A stretch of 64,000 bases of DNA from Providencia zhijiangensis. GTDB lineage: Bacteria; Pseudomonadota; Gammaproteobacteria; Enterobacterales; Enterobacteriaceae. Position numbers and translations under genes: made by a program. A model generated the notes under the pieces. It was not told the origin of the DNA. It was given only the letters and a program-made list of their open reading frames with translations, and made no database searches. Positions 52,392-61,215 of this stretch are shown in pieces (position 1 is the stretch's first letter; the number at the start of each line of letters is the position of its first letter). Location of the stretch: the NCBI RefSeq assembly GCF_030315915.2, contig NZ_CP135990.1:3162001-3226000 (forward strand), read 5' to 3'.

Positions 52392-53648
52392 TTAACGGTA
52401 TATCGGTAATACATTAAACTGCGCTAACAACTGACAAATAATACCAACAACACCAAAGGCTATAACTGCATAGATTAGCCCTTTGCCTCCCCACACTTTA
52501 AACGTCGAGTTAGGGAAACGCTCTCTCACTTTTAATGCCATGACTGCCGGGCAAATAATTGCCCAGATACACGCCGCCATCCCCGCATAAGCAATCGCAA
52601 TTAAGAAACCATTTGGGAATAACATACATAAAACTAGAGGAGGTATAAAACATAACAGTGCCGCTTTCATTCTGCCTGAAGAATTATCATTAAAGTTTAG
52701 TGACGCCAGAATGTAGTCGAATAAACCAATCGCAACCCCTAAGAATGAACAAAATACAGCACTAATCGAGAACCATAATAAGAATGTCGCAATATGTGGG
52801 CTGCTTAATACCGCATACAGTGACTCAATAAACGCATCGAGGTTTCCGCCTTTATTAATTATGGTTAGGAATTCTGTTCGAGGTAAATTCCCCATGGTGC
52901 CCAATATCCAAAGGAAATAGAGTATTAAAGCCAGTACACAACCAATCACACAGCTTTTAACCACTTTACGTTCATTTTCATGATACAGCTTATACAAACT
53001 ACAGACGTTACCGTGATAACCAAACGAAGTGATGGCATAAGGAATAATAATAAAGACAAATGGCAGTAAAGATAACTGACTATCGCCCACTGGAGACGTT
53101 AATAATAAGTCAGTTTTGACAATTAAGAATAACCCTGAGAAAGCGAGAATAAATAAAACAATTTTAATAAATAAAAATAATGATGTTAATCGACTTGCCG
53201 CAATACCACTCCACCAAATACTTGCACCTAACAGTAAAGTGAAGATAACAAATATCACTCTTAAGTTAACATCAAATCCATATATTTCCGACGCTTCTTT
53301 GATAACAGATCCGGCCGCAGAAATATAAGCATATATCAATATATATAAAACAAATATTAATGCTGCATTGGCAATATAACAGGCCCATTTTGGTAATAAT
53401 TCTTTTGAAATATAAAAATAGTTAGTGCCGGCTCCATATTTGGATATACATTCTAAAATATAGATCCCTGAGTGAAACATAAAGAAACAAACAATCAGTA
53501 ATATTACTATCGAGTTAATAAACCAAGCTCCAGCCATAATGGTTGGCAAGCTAAACATACCTGCCCCGATCATGGCTCCGCCTAGCACAAAACCCCCTAC
53601 CATTATGGAGGGTTCTTTCTTGGCTGCCGAATTGTTCATGTTGGTCAC
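52392..53648 (-). CDS. tnaB: Low-affinity tryptophan permease TnaB
   Basis: TnaB imports tryptophan for cleavage by TnaA. It belongs to the Mtr/TnaB/TyrP aromatic amino acid family with 11 membrane helices; GAMIGAGMFSLPTIMAGAWF near the N-terminus, SFGYHGNVCSL in the middle and VWGGKGLIYAVIAFG near the end are family features. 418 residues, close to E. coli TnaB (415). It follows tnaA by 55 bp, the usual operon order. Confidence 0.92.
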   Translation of the reverse strand: MTNMNNSAAKKEPSIMVGGFVLGGAMIGAGMFSLPTIMAGAWFINSIVILLIVCFFMFHSGIYILECISKYGAGTNYFYISKELLPKWACYIANAALIFVLYILIYAYISAAGSVIKEASEIYGFDVNLRVIFVIFTLLLGASIWWSGIAASRLTSLFLFIKIVLFILAFSGLFLIVKTDLLLTSPVGDSQLSLLPFVFIIIPYAITSFGYHGNVCSLYKLYHENERKVVKSCVIGCVLALILYFLWILGTMGNLPRTEFLTIINKGGNLDAFIESLYAVLSSPHIATFLLWFSISAVFCSFLGVAIGLFDYILASLNFNDNSSGRMKAALLCFIPPLVLCMLFPNGFLIAIAYAGMAACIWAIICPAVMALKVRERFPNSTFKVWGGKGLIYAVIAFGVVGIICQLLAQFNVLPIYR

Positions 53649-53703
53649 CTTAAAAATAAGGGATAAGGTTCCCGCATTGCACGGGAACCCGCAGAACTAC
53701 CTA

Positions 53704-55107
53704 TTATTTGATGGGTTTTAATCTTGCAGTGAAGTGTCTTAGTACCGGTGGCTCATATTCGAAATCTAAACCTTTCAGCGTTGCGAATTTATCTTTCAAG
53801 CCAATCAGAGCATCTGCAATGTAATCCATATGGTCGTTGGTATAAACACGTCGTGCGATAGTTAAGCGCATGAATTCCATATCAGCATGTTTTTGTTTGC
53901 CCGTTTCAGGATCACGACCTAATAGGAATGAACCAATTTCAACAGCACGAACACCTGACTCTAAATACAGCGCATTAATCACAGCTTGCGCAGGGAATTG
54001 GTCACCTGGGATCTGTGGAACCAGTTTTTTACAGTCCACGAACACAGCGTGTCCACCAGTAGGATACTGAATTGGGATACCGCCTTCACGTAAACGGTCA
54101 CCCAGATATTTCACCTGACCGATACGATAATGCAAGTAATCTTCCCCAGCCCCTTCTTCTAAGCCTTGTACCATTGCCGCCATATCACGACCCGCTAAAC
54201 CACCGTAAGTCACGAAGCCTTCCATTGGTACACAGCGCTGTCTTGCCAACGTAAAGATTTTCTCGTCATTCTTAATACAGACCAGACCACCAATGTTTAA
54301 CAGTGGGTCTTTTTTCGCTGACATAGTGAGCGCATCAGCGTATTTGTACATATCCAGAATGATTTCTTTAATTGTGGAATTTTTATATTTTGGATCACGC
54401 TCTTTGATGAAATACGCGTTTTCACAGAAACGTGCAGAGTCCATTACCACAAAGATATTATGCTGTTTTGCGATTTCATAAACTTCTTTCAAGTTATCCA
54501 TCGCAACTGGCTGACCACCCGCACTGTTACAGGTGATGGTAGAAACAATCGCTACCACGTTTTCAGCACCATGTTTTGCAATATTATCTTTTAATTTTTG
54601 AATATCAAAATTACCTTTCCAATCATCATAAGTTTCTGAGTCATAAGCTTTTTCGGTAACAATGTTAATCGCTTTACAGCCATTTAATTCAACGTGGGCA
54701 GCGGTAGTATCAAAGTGGAAGTTAGAAATAAATACCGGCTTTTTCGCGCCGCCTTGTTCTTGTTTCACTTTTAGTAAAACAGGGAATAACATGTTCTCAG
54801 CACCACGACCTTGGTGAGCAGGGATCACATAGTCGTAGTCAAACATCTCTTTAACTTTATCTTTTAAATCATAATAGTTACGAGAACCCGCGTACGCTTC
54901 ATCACCCGTGATCATCGCTGCCCATTGGTGGTCGCTCATTGCGTTAGTACCGGAGTCCGTTAACAAGTCAATATAAACAGCACTACTCGGTAATAAGAAT
55001 GGGTTATAACCCGCCTCTTTTAATGCCGCTTCGCGTTCTTCTCTTGATGGAATACGGATATTTTCTACCATTTTAATACGGAACGGTTCAACGATTCTTT
55101 TAGCCAT
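53704..55107 (-). CDS. tnaA: Tryptophanase (tryptophan indole-lyase) TnaA
   Basis: TnaA splits tryptophan into indole, pyruvate and ammonia with PLP; indole is also a signal. The PLP lysine is in [13 protein letters not shown], and SAGGQPV and [15 protein letters not shown] mark the active site. Motifs [13 protein letters not shown] and TCNSAGG identify tryptophanase rather than the related tyrosine phenol-lyase, which has different residues there. 467 residues, nearly identical to Proteus vulgaris TnaA as I recall it. AAAGG lies upstream of the ATG. Controlled by the tnaC leader. Confidence 0.97.
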   Translation of the reverse strand: MAKRIVEPFRIKMVENIRIPSREEREAALKEAGYNPFLLPSSAVYIDLLTDSGTNAMSDHQWAAMITGDEAYAGSRNYYDLKDKVKEMFDYDYVIPAHQGRGAENMLFPVLLKVKQEQGGAKKPVFISNFHFDTTAAHVELNGCKAINIVTEKAYDSETYDDWKGNFDIQKLKDNIAKHGAENVVAIVSTITCNSAGGQPVAMDNLKEVYEIAKQHNIFVVMDSARFCENAYFIKERDPKYKNSTIKEIILDMYKYADALTMSAKKDPLLNIGGLVCIKNDEKIFTLARQRCVPMEGFVTYGGLAGRDMAAMVQGLEEGAGEDYLHYRIGQVKYLGDRLREGGIPIQYPTGGHAVFVDCKKLVPQIPGDQFPAQAVINALYLESGVRAVEIGSFLLGRDPETGKQKHADMEFMRLTIARRVYTNDHMDYIADALIGLKDKFATLKGLDFEYEPPVLRHFTARLKPIK

Positions 55108-55201
55108 GATAATACCTTTAATTTTTCATTAAATAATAAAAACAGAAATTCGAACTTATAAAAATAAGCGAATAGATCTTGAGAGAGAGAAAAAAGAAAG
55201 G
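55108..55201 (-). promoter_or_regulatory. tnaC-tnaA spacer with candidate Rho loading region
   Basis: In E. coli the spacer after tnaC holds a boxA and a rut site where Rho loads unless a ribosome is stalled on TnaC. Here, directly after the tnaC stop, the transcript has an unbroken 20-nt pyrimidine run (55181-55200), an unstructured C/U tract of the type Rho binds. The remainder is AU-rich up to the tnaA ribosome site. No intrinsic terminator is present in the spacer. Confidence 0.6.
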
Positions 55202-55303
55202 TTATTTGTGCGGAAAGAAAAAGGCTAAAGAAATATCAATATTGAACCATTTCTTCAAATAGAAGAAGCGCCTCGACATTAACAACTCACTTAAAAGAAA
55301 CAT
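55202..55303 (-). CDS. tnaC: Tryptophanase operon leader peptide TnaC
   Basis: A 33-residue peptide that, with free tryptophan, stalls its own ribosome and blocks Rho termination before tnaA. The critical KWFNID motif is present (tryptophan at residue 19, then aspartate at 23), followed by ISLAFFFPHK. GGGAG lies 7 nt before the ATG at 55303. An internal ATG (codon 9) would place the tryptophan at residue 11, near the E. coli position 12. The C-terminal part after the motif resembles the longer Proteus vulgaris TnaC, which has no proline directly at residue 24 position as in E. coli. Confidence 0.93.
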   Translation of the reverse strand: MFLLSELLMSRRFFYLKKWFNIDISLAFFFPHK

Positions 55304-55380
55304 ACTATGACTCCCATTAGCAAGGAATTAGTACAACCTTGAGTATGGTATATAACAATTCTTAGATAAATATAATAGCA

Positions 55381-55449
55381 ATTGTCTATTATTTTTACCT
55401 GCATCACAAAAAGCGTTAAATCCCACTCCGCACTATGATTAGGGTCACA
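55381..55449 (-). promoter_or_regulatory. tna operon promoter and CRP site
   Basis: On the minus strand a CRP site TGTGA-CCCTAA-TCATA (55434-55449) matches 9 of 10 consensus bases. Downstream a possible -35 TTGTGA (55404-55409) and -10 GACAAT (55381-55386) are 17 bp apart. The CRP centre would be about 67 bp before the start, near the class I position used in E. coli (-61.5). The CRP site is the firmer part; the -10/-35 are tentative. It fits the known catabolite repression of tna. Confidence 0.6.
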
Positions 55450-55584
55450 ATATTATTTATCTTAACAACCATTAAATAAAGGTTAATAAATTGAGGTTAT
55501 TTTATAATTAAATAATAGATAGTAATTTTAAACTTAATTTTCTAACGTTAAAAAGTCATTTAAAATCGAATTTATTTTAATTAA

Positions 55585-55609
55585 GTAAAGCCTTATACAA
55601 AGGCTTTAC
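55585..55609 (-). terminator. Terminator of the YcgJ-like gene
   Basis: A 10-bp perfect stem (55585-55594 with 55600-55609) with a 5-nt loop lies about 35 bp past the stop of the YcgJ-like gene. T residues follow on both sides but are interrupted by A. It insulates the tna promoter region. Confidence 0.75.
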
Positions 55610-55644
55610 TTTTAGTAAGGATTTTAACAATCTAAATATAACTA

Positions 55645-56001
55645 TTATTTTCCAAACAGTTTTTGAGTGTACTCTTTAGATACTGCGCTTCGCTTACCAT
55701 CAGCCTCAAAGTAACGATCCACATGGCATTTTTGCTCGTTAATATCGCAAAAAATTCCATTGGCAAACGTCATCGCCGTTTTATCAAAATCGCCACCTTG
55801 CTCAATTGCTTTCGCGCGTTTATCACCTAAGTATTTTTTCGTTAGTGCAACAGAAACGCCCTCTTTGGCGCTAACGCACACATATTTATCGCATAACACA
55901 TTCTTTTCTGGGGATTTTAAGGCTGAAGTCGATTTTGCTGACGCCAACATTGGTAATGCCGCGATCACAAGCCCTACGAGACACACTGCTTTTAAGTTCA
56001 T
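55645..56001 (-). CDS. YcgJ-like secreted protein (Fels-1 prophage protein-like family)
   Basis: A 118-residue secreted protein with a signal peptide (ending MLASA-KS). The mature part resembles E. coli YcgJ, of the Fels-1 prophage protein-like family: SPEKNVLCDKYVCVSAKEGVS, TKKYLG, and TMTFANGIFCDINEQKCHVDRYF. Four cysteines (in LCDKYVCV and FCDINEQKC) suggest two disulfides in the periplasm. Function unknown. A lone gene between tna and the AAHS transporter. Confidence 0.8.
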   Translation of the reverse strand: MNLKAVCLVGLVIAALPMLASAKSTSALKSPEKNVLCDKYVCVSAKEGVSVALTKKYLGDKRAKAIEQGGDFDKTAMTFANGIFCDINEQKCHVDRYFEADGKRSAVSKEYTQKLFGK

Positions 56002-56257
56002 ATAACGCCTTTTTTGAGTAATAACACAACTGCAATATCACATTAGAGTTTTATTTTGTGGATAAATTCCCAGTCGTCACCACTATTTAATGTTTACTGC
56101 TAACTCTATCCACTTAGTGCATGATTTTAACTTTTCATTAACACTTTCAATTGTTATTTATTGCAGAAAAGATGAGTGTATAAGCGGCAATTTAAATAAT
56201 AAAAATACCTGCAACTCTGCATTCAACCCAACTAAGCACCCCATAAGAGAGTGATGT

Positions 56258-57550
56258 ATGACAACAGAGACAGTCGCGATTAAATCTTTTGGCACCACAA
56301 AAACCACCTCGAAAGTGTTATTTATCTGCTGGATGAGCATTCTATTTGAAGGCTATGATGTTGGCGTGATGGGCGCTGTTCTTCCCACTCTCGCAGAATA
56401 TAAACAGTGGAATCTCACCCCTTTAGAACTTGGCGCTCTTAGCAGCTACGCTTTAGTCGGCATGTTTTTTGGGGCATTTATTATCGGTACGCTGAGTGAA
56501 CTCTACGGGCGCCGCCGTATGCTTTTAGCCTGCGTCACGCTCTTTTCATTGACGATGCTTGCCGCTGCCCTTGCCCCAACACCTTGGATGTTTGGGTTGA
56601 TGCGTTTTATTGGTGGCATTGGACTCGGGGGTGTTATTCCCGTCGCAGCCGCGTTGACCATCGAATATTCCCCTGCTGAAAAACGTTCTTTTAACTACGG
56701 CATTATGTATTCCGGCTACTCATTGGGGATCCTCAGCGCCGCACTGGTCGCCATGTGGCTGCTAGAACAATTTGGATGGCGCAGTGTGATTGGCTTTGGT
56801 GCATTACCGCTTTTGTTAATTTGGCCGATGGCACGCATCTTGCCTGAATCCCTTGAGTTTTTGACTCACAAAGGGCGCCACACCGAAGCACAATCTCTGG
56901 CACAGAAGTTAGACGTTGAATATCAAGCACCACCCGCACAGCAAAAACAGCAACCTCAACGTTTGAAAGAGATAGTCTCCGTGGTTTTTGCGTGGACACA
57001 TTTGCGCGCAACCGCGTGTTTCTGGATAGCCCTATTCTGCGGCATGTTGCTGGTGTATGGCTTAAATACCTGGCTACCGTCGATTATGCGCAAAGAAGGC
57101 TATAACTTAGGTTCCAGCCTAACTTTCCTTGTGGTATTTAGCTTAGCATCCGCATTAGGGGGCTTATTCTTAGGAAAAATTGCAGATAAACGCGGCGTTC
57201 GCGGCTCGGTTGCCTTTTTCTTCTTGCTCGGCGCGATAGGCATTGGCTGCATGGTTTTCAAACAAAATATCTATATTAACTATTTACTTGTGGCGTTTGC
57301 TGGGGTCGGCAGTATTTCCGCAGCGCTGATTTTAACTGGCTACATCGCCAATTATTACCCATCAAAAGCCCGTGCTTCAGCGACTGGCTGGGCATTAAGT
57401 TTCTCACGAATTGGTGCGATGACGGGGCCTATGTTTGGTGCGTATATCGCCAGTTTGGGGATAGCGACCAGCTGGAACTTTATCGCCTTCTCGGTGGTGG
57501 CGGTGATAGCGGCAACAGCCGTGATTTTACTGCCACGAAAACGCCCATAG
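56258..57550 (+). CDS. MFS transporter, aromatic acid:H+ symporter (AAHS) type
   Basis: A 430-residue, 12-helix major facilitator transporter. The first helix motif FEGYDVGVMGAVLPTL and the loop YGRRRML match the AAHS group (benzoate, 4-hydroxybenzoate and related acids), and the second-half loop LGKIADKRGVRGS is the duplicate of the MFS signature. The substrate is not determined; no catabolic genes lie beside it. E. coli-like 4-hydroxyphenylacetate or 3-phenylpropionate importers are also possible relatives. Confidence 0.82.
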   Translation: MTTETVAIKSFGTTKTTSKVLFICWMSILFEGYDVGVMGAVLPTLAEYKQWNLTPLELGALSSYALVGMFFGAFIIGTLSELYGRRRMLLACVTLFSLTMLAAALAPTPWMFGLMRFIGGIGLGGVIPVAAALTIEYSPAEKRSFNYGIMYSGYSLGILSAALVAMWLLEQFGWRSVIGFGALPLLLIWPMARILPESLEFLTHKGRHTEAQSLAQKLDVEYQAPPAQQKQQPQRLKEIVSVVFAWTHLRATACFWIALFCGMLLVYGLNTWLPSIMRKEGYNLGSSLTFLVVFSLASALGGLFLGKIADKRGVRGSVAFFFLLGAIGIGCMVFKQNIYINYLLVAFAGVGSISAALILTGYIANYYPSKARASATGWALSFSRIGAMTGPMFGAYIASLGIATSWNFIAFSVVAVIAATAVILLPRKRP

Positions 57551-57586
57551 ATAGCGGGTTAGCCAGTAAATAGAGGTAAATTGGCA

Positions 57587-57609
57587 AATAGGGGCATATC
57601 GCCCCTATT
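57587..57609 (+). terminator. Hairpin terminator after the AAHS transporter
   Basis: A 9-bp perfect GC-rich stem (57587-57595 with 57601-57609) with an ATATC loop, followed by a loose T-rich stretch. It lies about 37 bp past the stop codon and faces the convergent 57649-58779 gene. Confidence 0.7.
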
Positions 57610-57648
57610 CAATTTTGAAACTAATATTTTGAAATCAATACATTAAAA

Positions 57649-58779
57649 TTAATACGCGAAACGATAATGTACCTTCTCGCCTGCGGTTAACGCTGGAGAA
57701 TCACTGTAATTACTTGATAATTCAATAAACCCACGTAATTCAGGAATATATAATTTTTGATACCATTCTAGCTCTGAGCGGCGATGCAATTGATTGCTAG
57801 CAAAATCGAGGATCAAACATTTCTGTCCGCTTCTCGCGGATTCCATCACCAACAAGCCATCATCCCAGATAACCATATCTTGCAGATGATTATAACCCGC
57901 TTCTTTGATCAGCTTAAAATTCCCGTCTTGATACTGATAAAGGGAAAATAATCGGCGAGAAGGCTCCTGAGCCGCCAAATAAATATCCCCTTTCTGATTC
58001 TGAACCGCCTCATTAATACGAATAGGCAACCATCGATGGCTCACCACGTTTTTCTGTGCGATGTTCACCACCACTTCAAGAGAGCCCATTTCGTTGCCAT
58101 AGCTGTACCACACAATCACATTGCCATCATGAACCGCATAAGAAAATGTCGAATTATCCGCGATTTCTTCAGGATAAAAACGCTTCACAAGCTCGCGAGG
58201 ATCCATCAAATATTGCCACGTAAGCCCTTTATCCATGCTGGTGAAGATCTTTTGGTTGTCGATCAAGACATAAGGCTTCCCCTGACCACTTTGGTACATT
58301 TTCCCGGTAATTGCCGCATAAATGTATTCACCATACCCATCTTTCCAAGGCGTTAGAGGCGTAATCGAATTGTCCGCTAAATTCACAATTCGATACCCAT
58401 CGCGCACCATTAAAAGGCACTGAGACTCTTCACACACCGCGTTATAAAAACTGTCGCTAAATTGCGTGATAAAACGCACGCCATCTTTATTGGCAATTAA
58501 CACCTGATAACTATCTTCCTGTGCAGGCGAAAACAAATCTGACCGATTGTAATAGTAGGATGAGCGGCCATTTTTCTGGGCAATGATCAGCGTGCCGTCT
58601 TTCGCAGGATACGTTTTGGCATAATCATAATCCGCAATATAAGCATTGCTCTCTTGGCTATTCTCTTTCCACTGCCATGGCGTATCATCCCCACCAAATA
58701 CCAGTATCAATGTTGATCCAATACACACCAAGAAAACGGCACCCGTCACCAGAAAACGCCAACTTAAAAATGGATTCAT
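57649..58779 (-). CDS. Unrecognised membrane-anchored protein, beta-propeller-like
   Basis: A 376-residue protein I do not recognise. It has a single N-terminal membrane helix (about 9-29, FLVTGAVFLVCIGSTLILVF) and a large, probably periplasmic domain. The latter shows repeated short hydrophobic strands separated by loops (for example KPYVLIDNQKIFTSMDKGLTWQYL, an Asp-box-like SxDxGxTW element near residue 185), which suggests a beta-propeller of the sialidase/Asp-box type. That fold is inference. Two cysteines in VCEESQCLL may pair. It overlaps the upstream gene's stop by 1 bp, so the two form one unit. Confidence 0.7.
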   Translation of the reverse strand: MNPFLSWRFLVTGAVFLVCIGSTLILVFGGDDTPWQWKENSQESNAYIADYDYAKTYPAKDGTLIIAQKNGRSSYYYNRSDLFSPAQEDSYQVLIANKDGVRFITQFSDSFYNAVCEESQCLLMVRDGYRIVNLADNSITPLTPWKDGYGEYIYAAITGKMYQSGQGKPYVLIDNQKIFTSMDKGLTWQYLMDPRELVKRFYPEEIADNSTFSYAVHDGNVIVWYSYGNEMGSLEVVVNIAQKNVVSHRWLPIRINEAVQNQKGDIYLAAQEPSRRLFSLYQYQDGNFKLIKEAGYNHLQDMVIWDDGLLVMESARSGQKCLILDFASNQLHRRSELEWYQKLYIPELRGFIELSSNYSDSPALTAGEKVHYRFAY

Positions 58780-60032
58780 TAGCGTACCTCCATAACATAA
58801 GTATCTTTACCTTGTTGGCGTCGTAATGCGCTCAAGACAGCTTGGGTTTGGTAATAGCCATTACCCCGTTTCGAAAATCGATAATAAGCCGCCATACCAA
58901 GGGCAATTAAAAAACAGATACCCAATGTTATCGAGCTGGCAAAACCAATAAATATCAGGTCATTATCGAGCAAATACAGCCAATCCCAATAATCCCAGTG
59001 ATTTCCCCTGTCAACAATATCGCTAATTGCTGTCGCGCCAAAAATCGCCAAGAATAATGCCAAAATAATGCCCGTGATCCCCCATAACGCCAGATACAAC
59101 CCGCGTTCTTGCGCCATACCTCGAGCAGACAACGTGTAAGCTAAATTATCTTGGTGGTTATACAGACCAAATACGACGCTATCAGGAAACCCATCTTCGA
59201 CTTTGGAGTGATAGACTTCTACCTCATCCCCTTGAGCGAGAAAAAAGCTGTGGTTATTAAAGAAGGGTTTTGAGCCATCTAACTTGAGGTTTAAATGGCT
59301 TTTATTCACTTGAAGCTCTATTTCATTGCGGGTGTATGTTCCCCCACGATAATAATATTCAATTGTCTTGATACTCTTAATATTCACTTTGCCTTTTGTC
59401 ACCTGCAACGCGGTTTCAGGGATAAGCTTTTGCTTTCGAGAATTTATTTTGAGTGGTTTGGATTTCGGGTTTTTAATTCCTTCAATCTGAATCAGACTTT
59501 CGCCATGAATTACCTGAAACTTGCCCGCTATCACTAAATCTAATGCGCGTAAGATGGTTTTTCGTTTTCGGCTAAAAATAGTGAAGGTTTGTGAAATGCA
59601 CATAGACAGCAGAACAGCCCCCACAAAAGCCGCCATGCCTAATAATGAACCTAAAACAATTAACCATGTGCTCTCTTCATCATTAAACACGCAAAAAAAT
59701 GCGGGAATAAAGAGTGCAGCAAGCCCAAATGATAGCAGGTACTGTTTTACTAACCCTTTGTCAAATTTAAGGTTTCTATCGGGTTCCAAACGGCCATGTT
59801 CTGGGTGATACACCCAATTGAGCCAATAGCTCCCATCATTCAGTTGTTCAGCAGAAATAATCAACCTGTCGTCTTTATTCAATCGTTCCAAAAATATTTG
59901 GCTGTTTTCAAAATCTTCAGCATTGAAAAAAAACACTTTATCTGAAGTTATTAGTCTCACCATGCCCTCTGGTGAAACCTGTTTATAATCGCACTGAATT
60001 AGCTTAACGTGAAAATATTGAACACCCATCAA
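58779..60032 (-). CDS. Unrecognised polytopic membrane protein
   Basis: A 417-residue protein I do not recognise. It has a soluble N-terminal part (about 1-92), two membrane helices (about 94-112 and 120-146), a soluble middle of about 165 residues, two further helices (about 312-338 and 360-388), and a short basic tail. The middle has basic and beta-rich stretches (IKNPKSKPLKINSRKQKL). No enzyme motif is visible. It is the first gene of a two-gene unit with the 376-residue protein; the shared stop/start suggests the products act together in the envelope. Confidence 0.7.
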   Translation of the reverse strand: MMGVQYFHVKLIQCDYKQVSPEGMVRLITSDKVFFFNAEDFENSQIFLERLNKDDRLIISAEQLNDGSYWLNWVYHPEHGRLEPDRNLKFDKGLVKQYLLSFGLAALFIPAFFCVFNDEESTWLIVLGSLLGMAAFVGAVLLSMCISQTFTIFSRKRKTILRALDLVIAGKFQVIHGESLIQIEGIKNPKSKPLKINSRKQKLIPETALQVTKGKVNIKSIKTIEYYYRGGTYTRNEIELQVNKSHLNLKLDGSKPFFNNHSFFLAQGDEVEVYHSKVEDGFPDSVVFGLYNHQDNLAYTLSARGMAQERGLYLALWGITGIILALFLAIFGATAISDIVDRGNHWDYWDWLYLLDNDLIFIGFASSITLGICFLIALGMAAYYRFSKRGNGYYQTQAVLSALRRQQGKDTYVMEVR

Positions 60033-60312
60033 TGATGCCTATTTGTTATAGTTAATTTAACATTATGATAATAAATAAAGGTATATTGCCCTAGTTAAAC
60101 TTACCCTATAATAGAACAATTCAGATAATTACAGGCTCAAAGGCAATCAGTTAAAAGCTGATAAATGCCTGTTTTACTCTTAAAATGCAACCAGACTCTA
60201 GTAAAGGAAATAATTACTGCTAGACTGGCGCAGATGAGTTATTTTGAATACATTACATCCCAAGAAACCGTTATTTTATCCCTACCGTTAACGACAAATT
60301 TGAATAAACGCG

Positions 60313-61026
60313 ATGACATCAAAACCGGCCTACAAGCAAATTCAATCTTACATCCTACGGAGTATTGATTTAGGGATTTTCAAACCCGAAACTCAGATCC
60401 CCACTGAACTTGAGTTATGTGCCCAATTTAATGTTAGCCGTATGACGGTAAATAAAGCGATTTCTGAACTCAGCCAGAAAGGCATCTTAAATCGGATTGC
60501 AGGAAAAGGGACTTTTGTTGCTACTCAAAAGCATGAACTCCCCGTCACCAAAGCCTTTGATATTTTTGATGAAATTTCAGTTAGTGGGAATAAATATGCA
60601 GGCCACCAGCTACAGCTAAAAATCATCCCTGCCACCGCAGAAATTGCCCTACAACTTGGTGTCACGGAAGGCAGCGATATTGGCTACTGCAAAATGCTGC
60701 ATTTTGAAAATGACATTCCACTGATGCTAGAGGAACGCTATGTGAATCATAGTATTGCCCCTGAATTTGTTCAGCAGCATTTTGGCAATAGTGAAACTCC
60801 AAGCGGCTATTTACAGCGCCATTTCCCTGTCAGTGAAATGGAGCACACTATTGAAGCAATTTTGGCTACTAAGCCTATCGCTCAAGCCTTATCCATCAAA
60901 GAACATGCCCCTTGTTTGCAGCTAAGCCGCCGTACATGGACAGGCAGCACGTTGATCAGCTACGTCAATATGATCAGTGCAGGCTCCCGCTATAAATTGA
61001 AATTACATTCCCGCATTGAAAGTTAA
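60313..61026 (+). CDS. GntR-family (HutC-like) transcriptional regulator
   Basis: A 237-residue GntR/HutC-subfamily regulator: a winged helix (about 1-72, with PTELELCAQFNVSRMTVNKAISELSQKGIL) and a UTRA ligand-binding domain (about 90-235). The later part, with YLQRHFPVSEMEHTIEAILA and CLQLSRRTW, resembles HutC, the histidine utilisation repressor that senses urocanate. No hut genes are in the window, so the target may be elsewhere or be the neighbouring genes. A possible promoter (TATAAT at 60107-60112) lies about 200 bp upstream. Confidence 0.82.
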   Translation: MTSKPAYKQIQSYILRSIDLGIFKPETQIPTELELCAQFNVSRMTVNKAISELSQKGILNRIAGKGTFVATQKHELPVTKAFDIFDEISVSGNKYAGHQLQLKIIPATAEIALQLGVTEGSDIGYCKMLHFENDIPLMLEERYVNHSIAPEFVQQHFGNSETPSGYLQRHFPVSEMEHTIEAILATKPIAQALSIKEHAPCLQLSRRTWTGSTLISYVNMISAGSRYKLKLHSRIES

Positions 61027-61078
61027 TCTTTGGTAATAAACATTCATCAAATAAAGCTGTTACCAAATAAAACAAGCA

Positions 61079-61103
61079 TAAAAAATGGGGCACTCTGGCC
61101 CCA
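61079..61103 (-). terminator. Terminator of the etf operon
   Basis: On the minus strand TGGGGC pairs with GCCCCA (61086-61091 with 61098-61103) around a 6-nt loop, followed by six T. It lies about 110 bp past the etfQO stop, which is somewhat far. Confidence 0.75.
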
Positions 61104-61215
61104 AAACGACTGATAAACAACGAAAATACCGTTCGATAATCTCCACATCACAGACATTACGTCAGGTATCAACACATCAACATCACAACAAATCATTTTC
61201 TCACAACAAAGATAA

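Noticed and set aside
53704-55107. Possible tyrosine phenol-lyase
   Set aside because: The active-site motifs ([31 protein letters not shown]) are those of tryptophanase, and the tnaC leader and TnaB permease are present.
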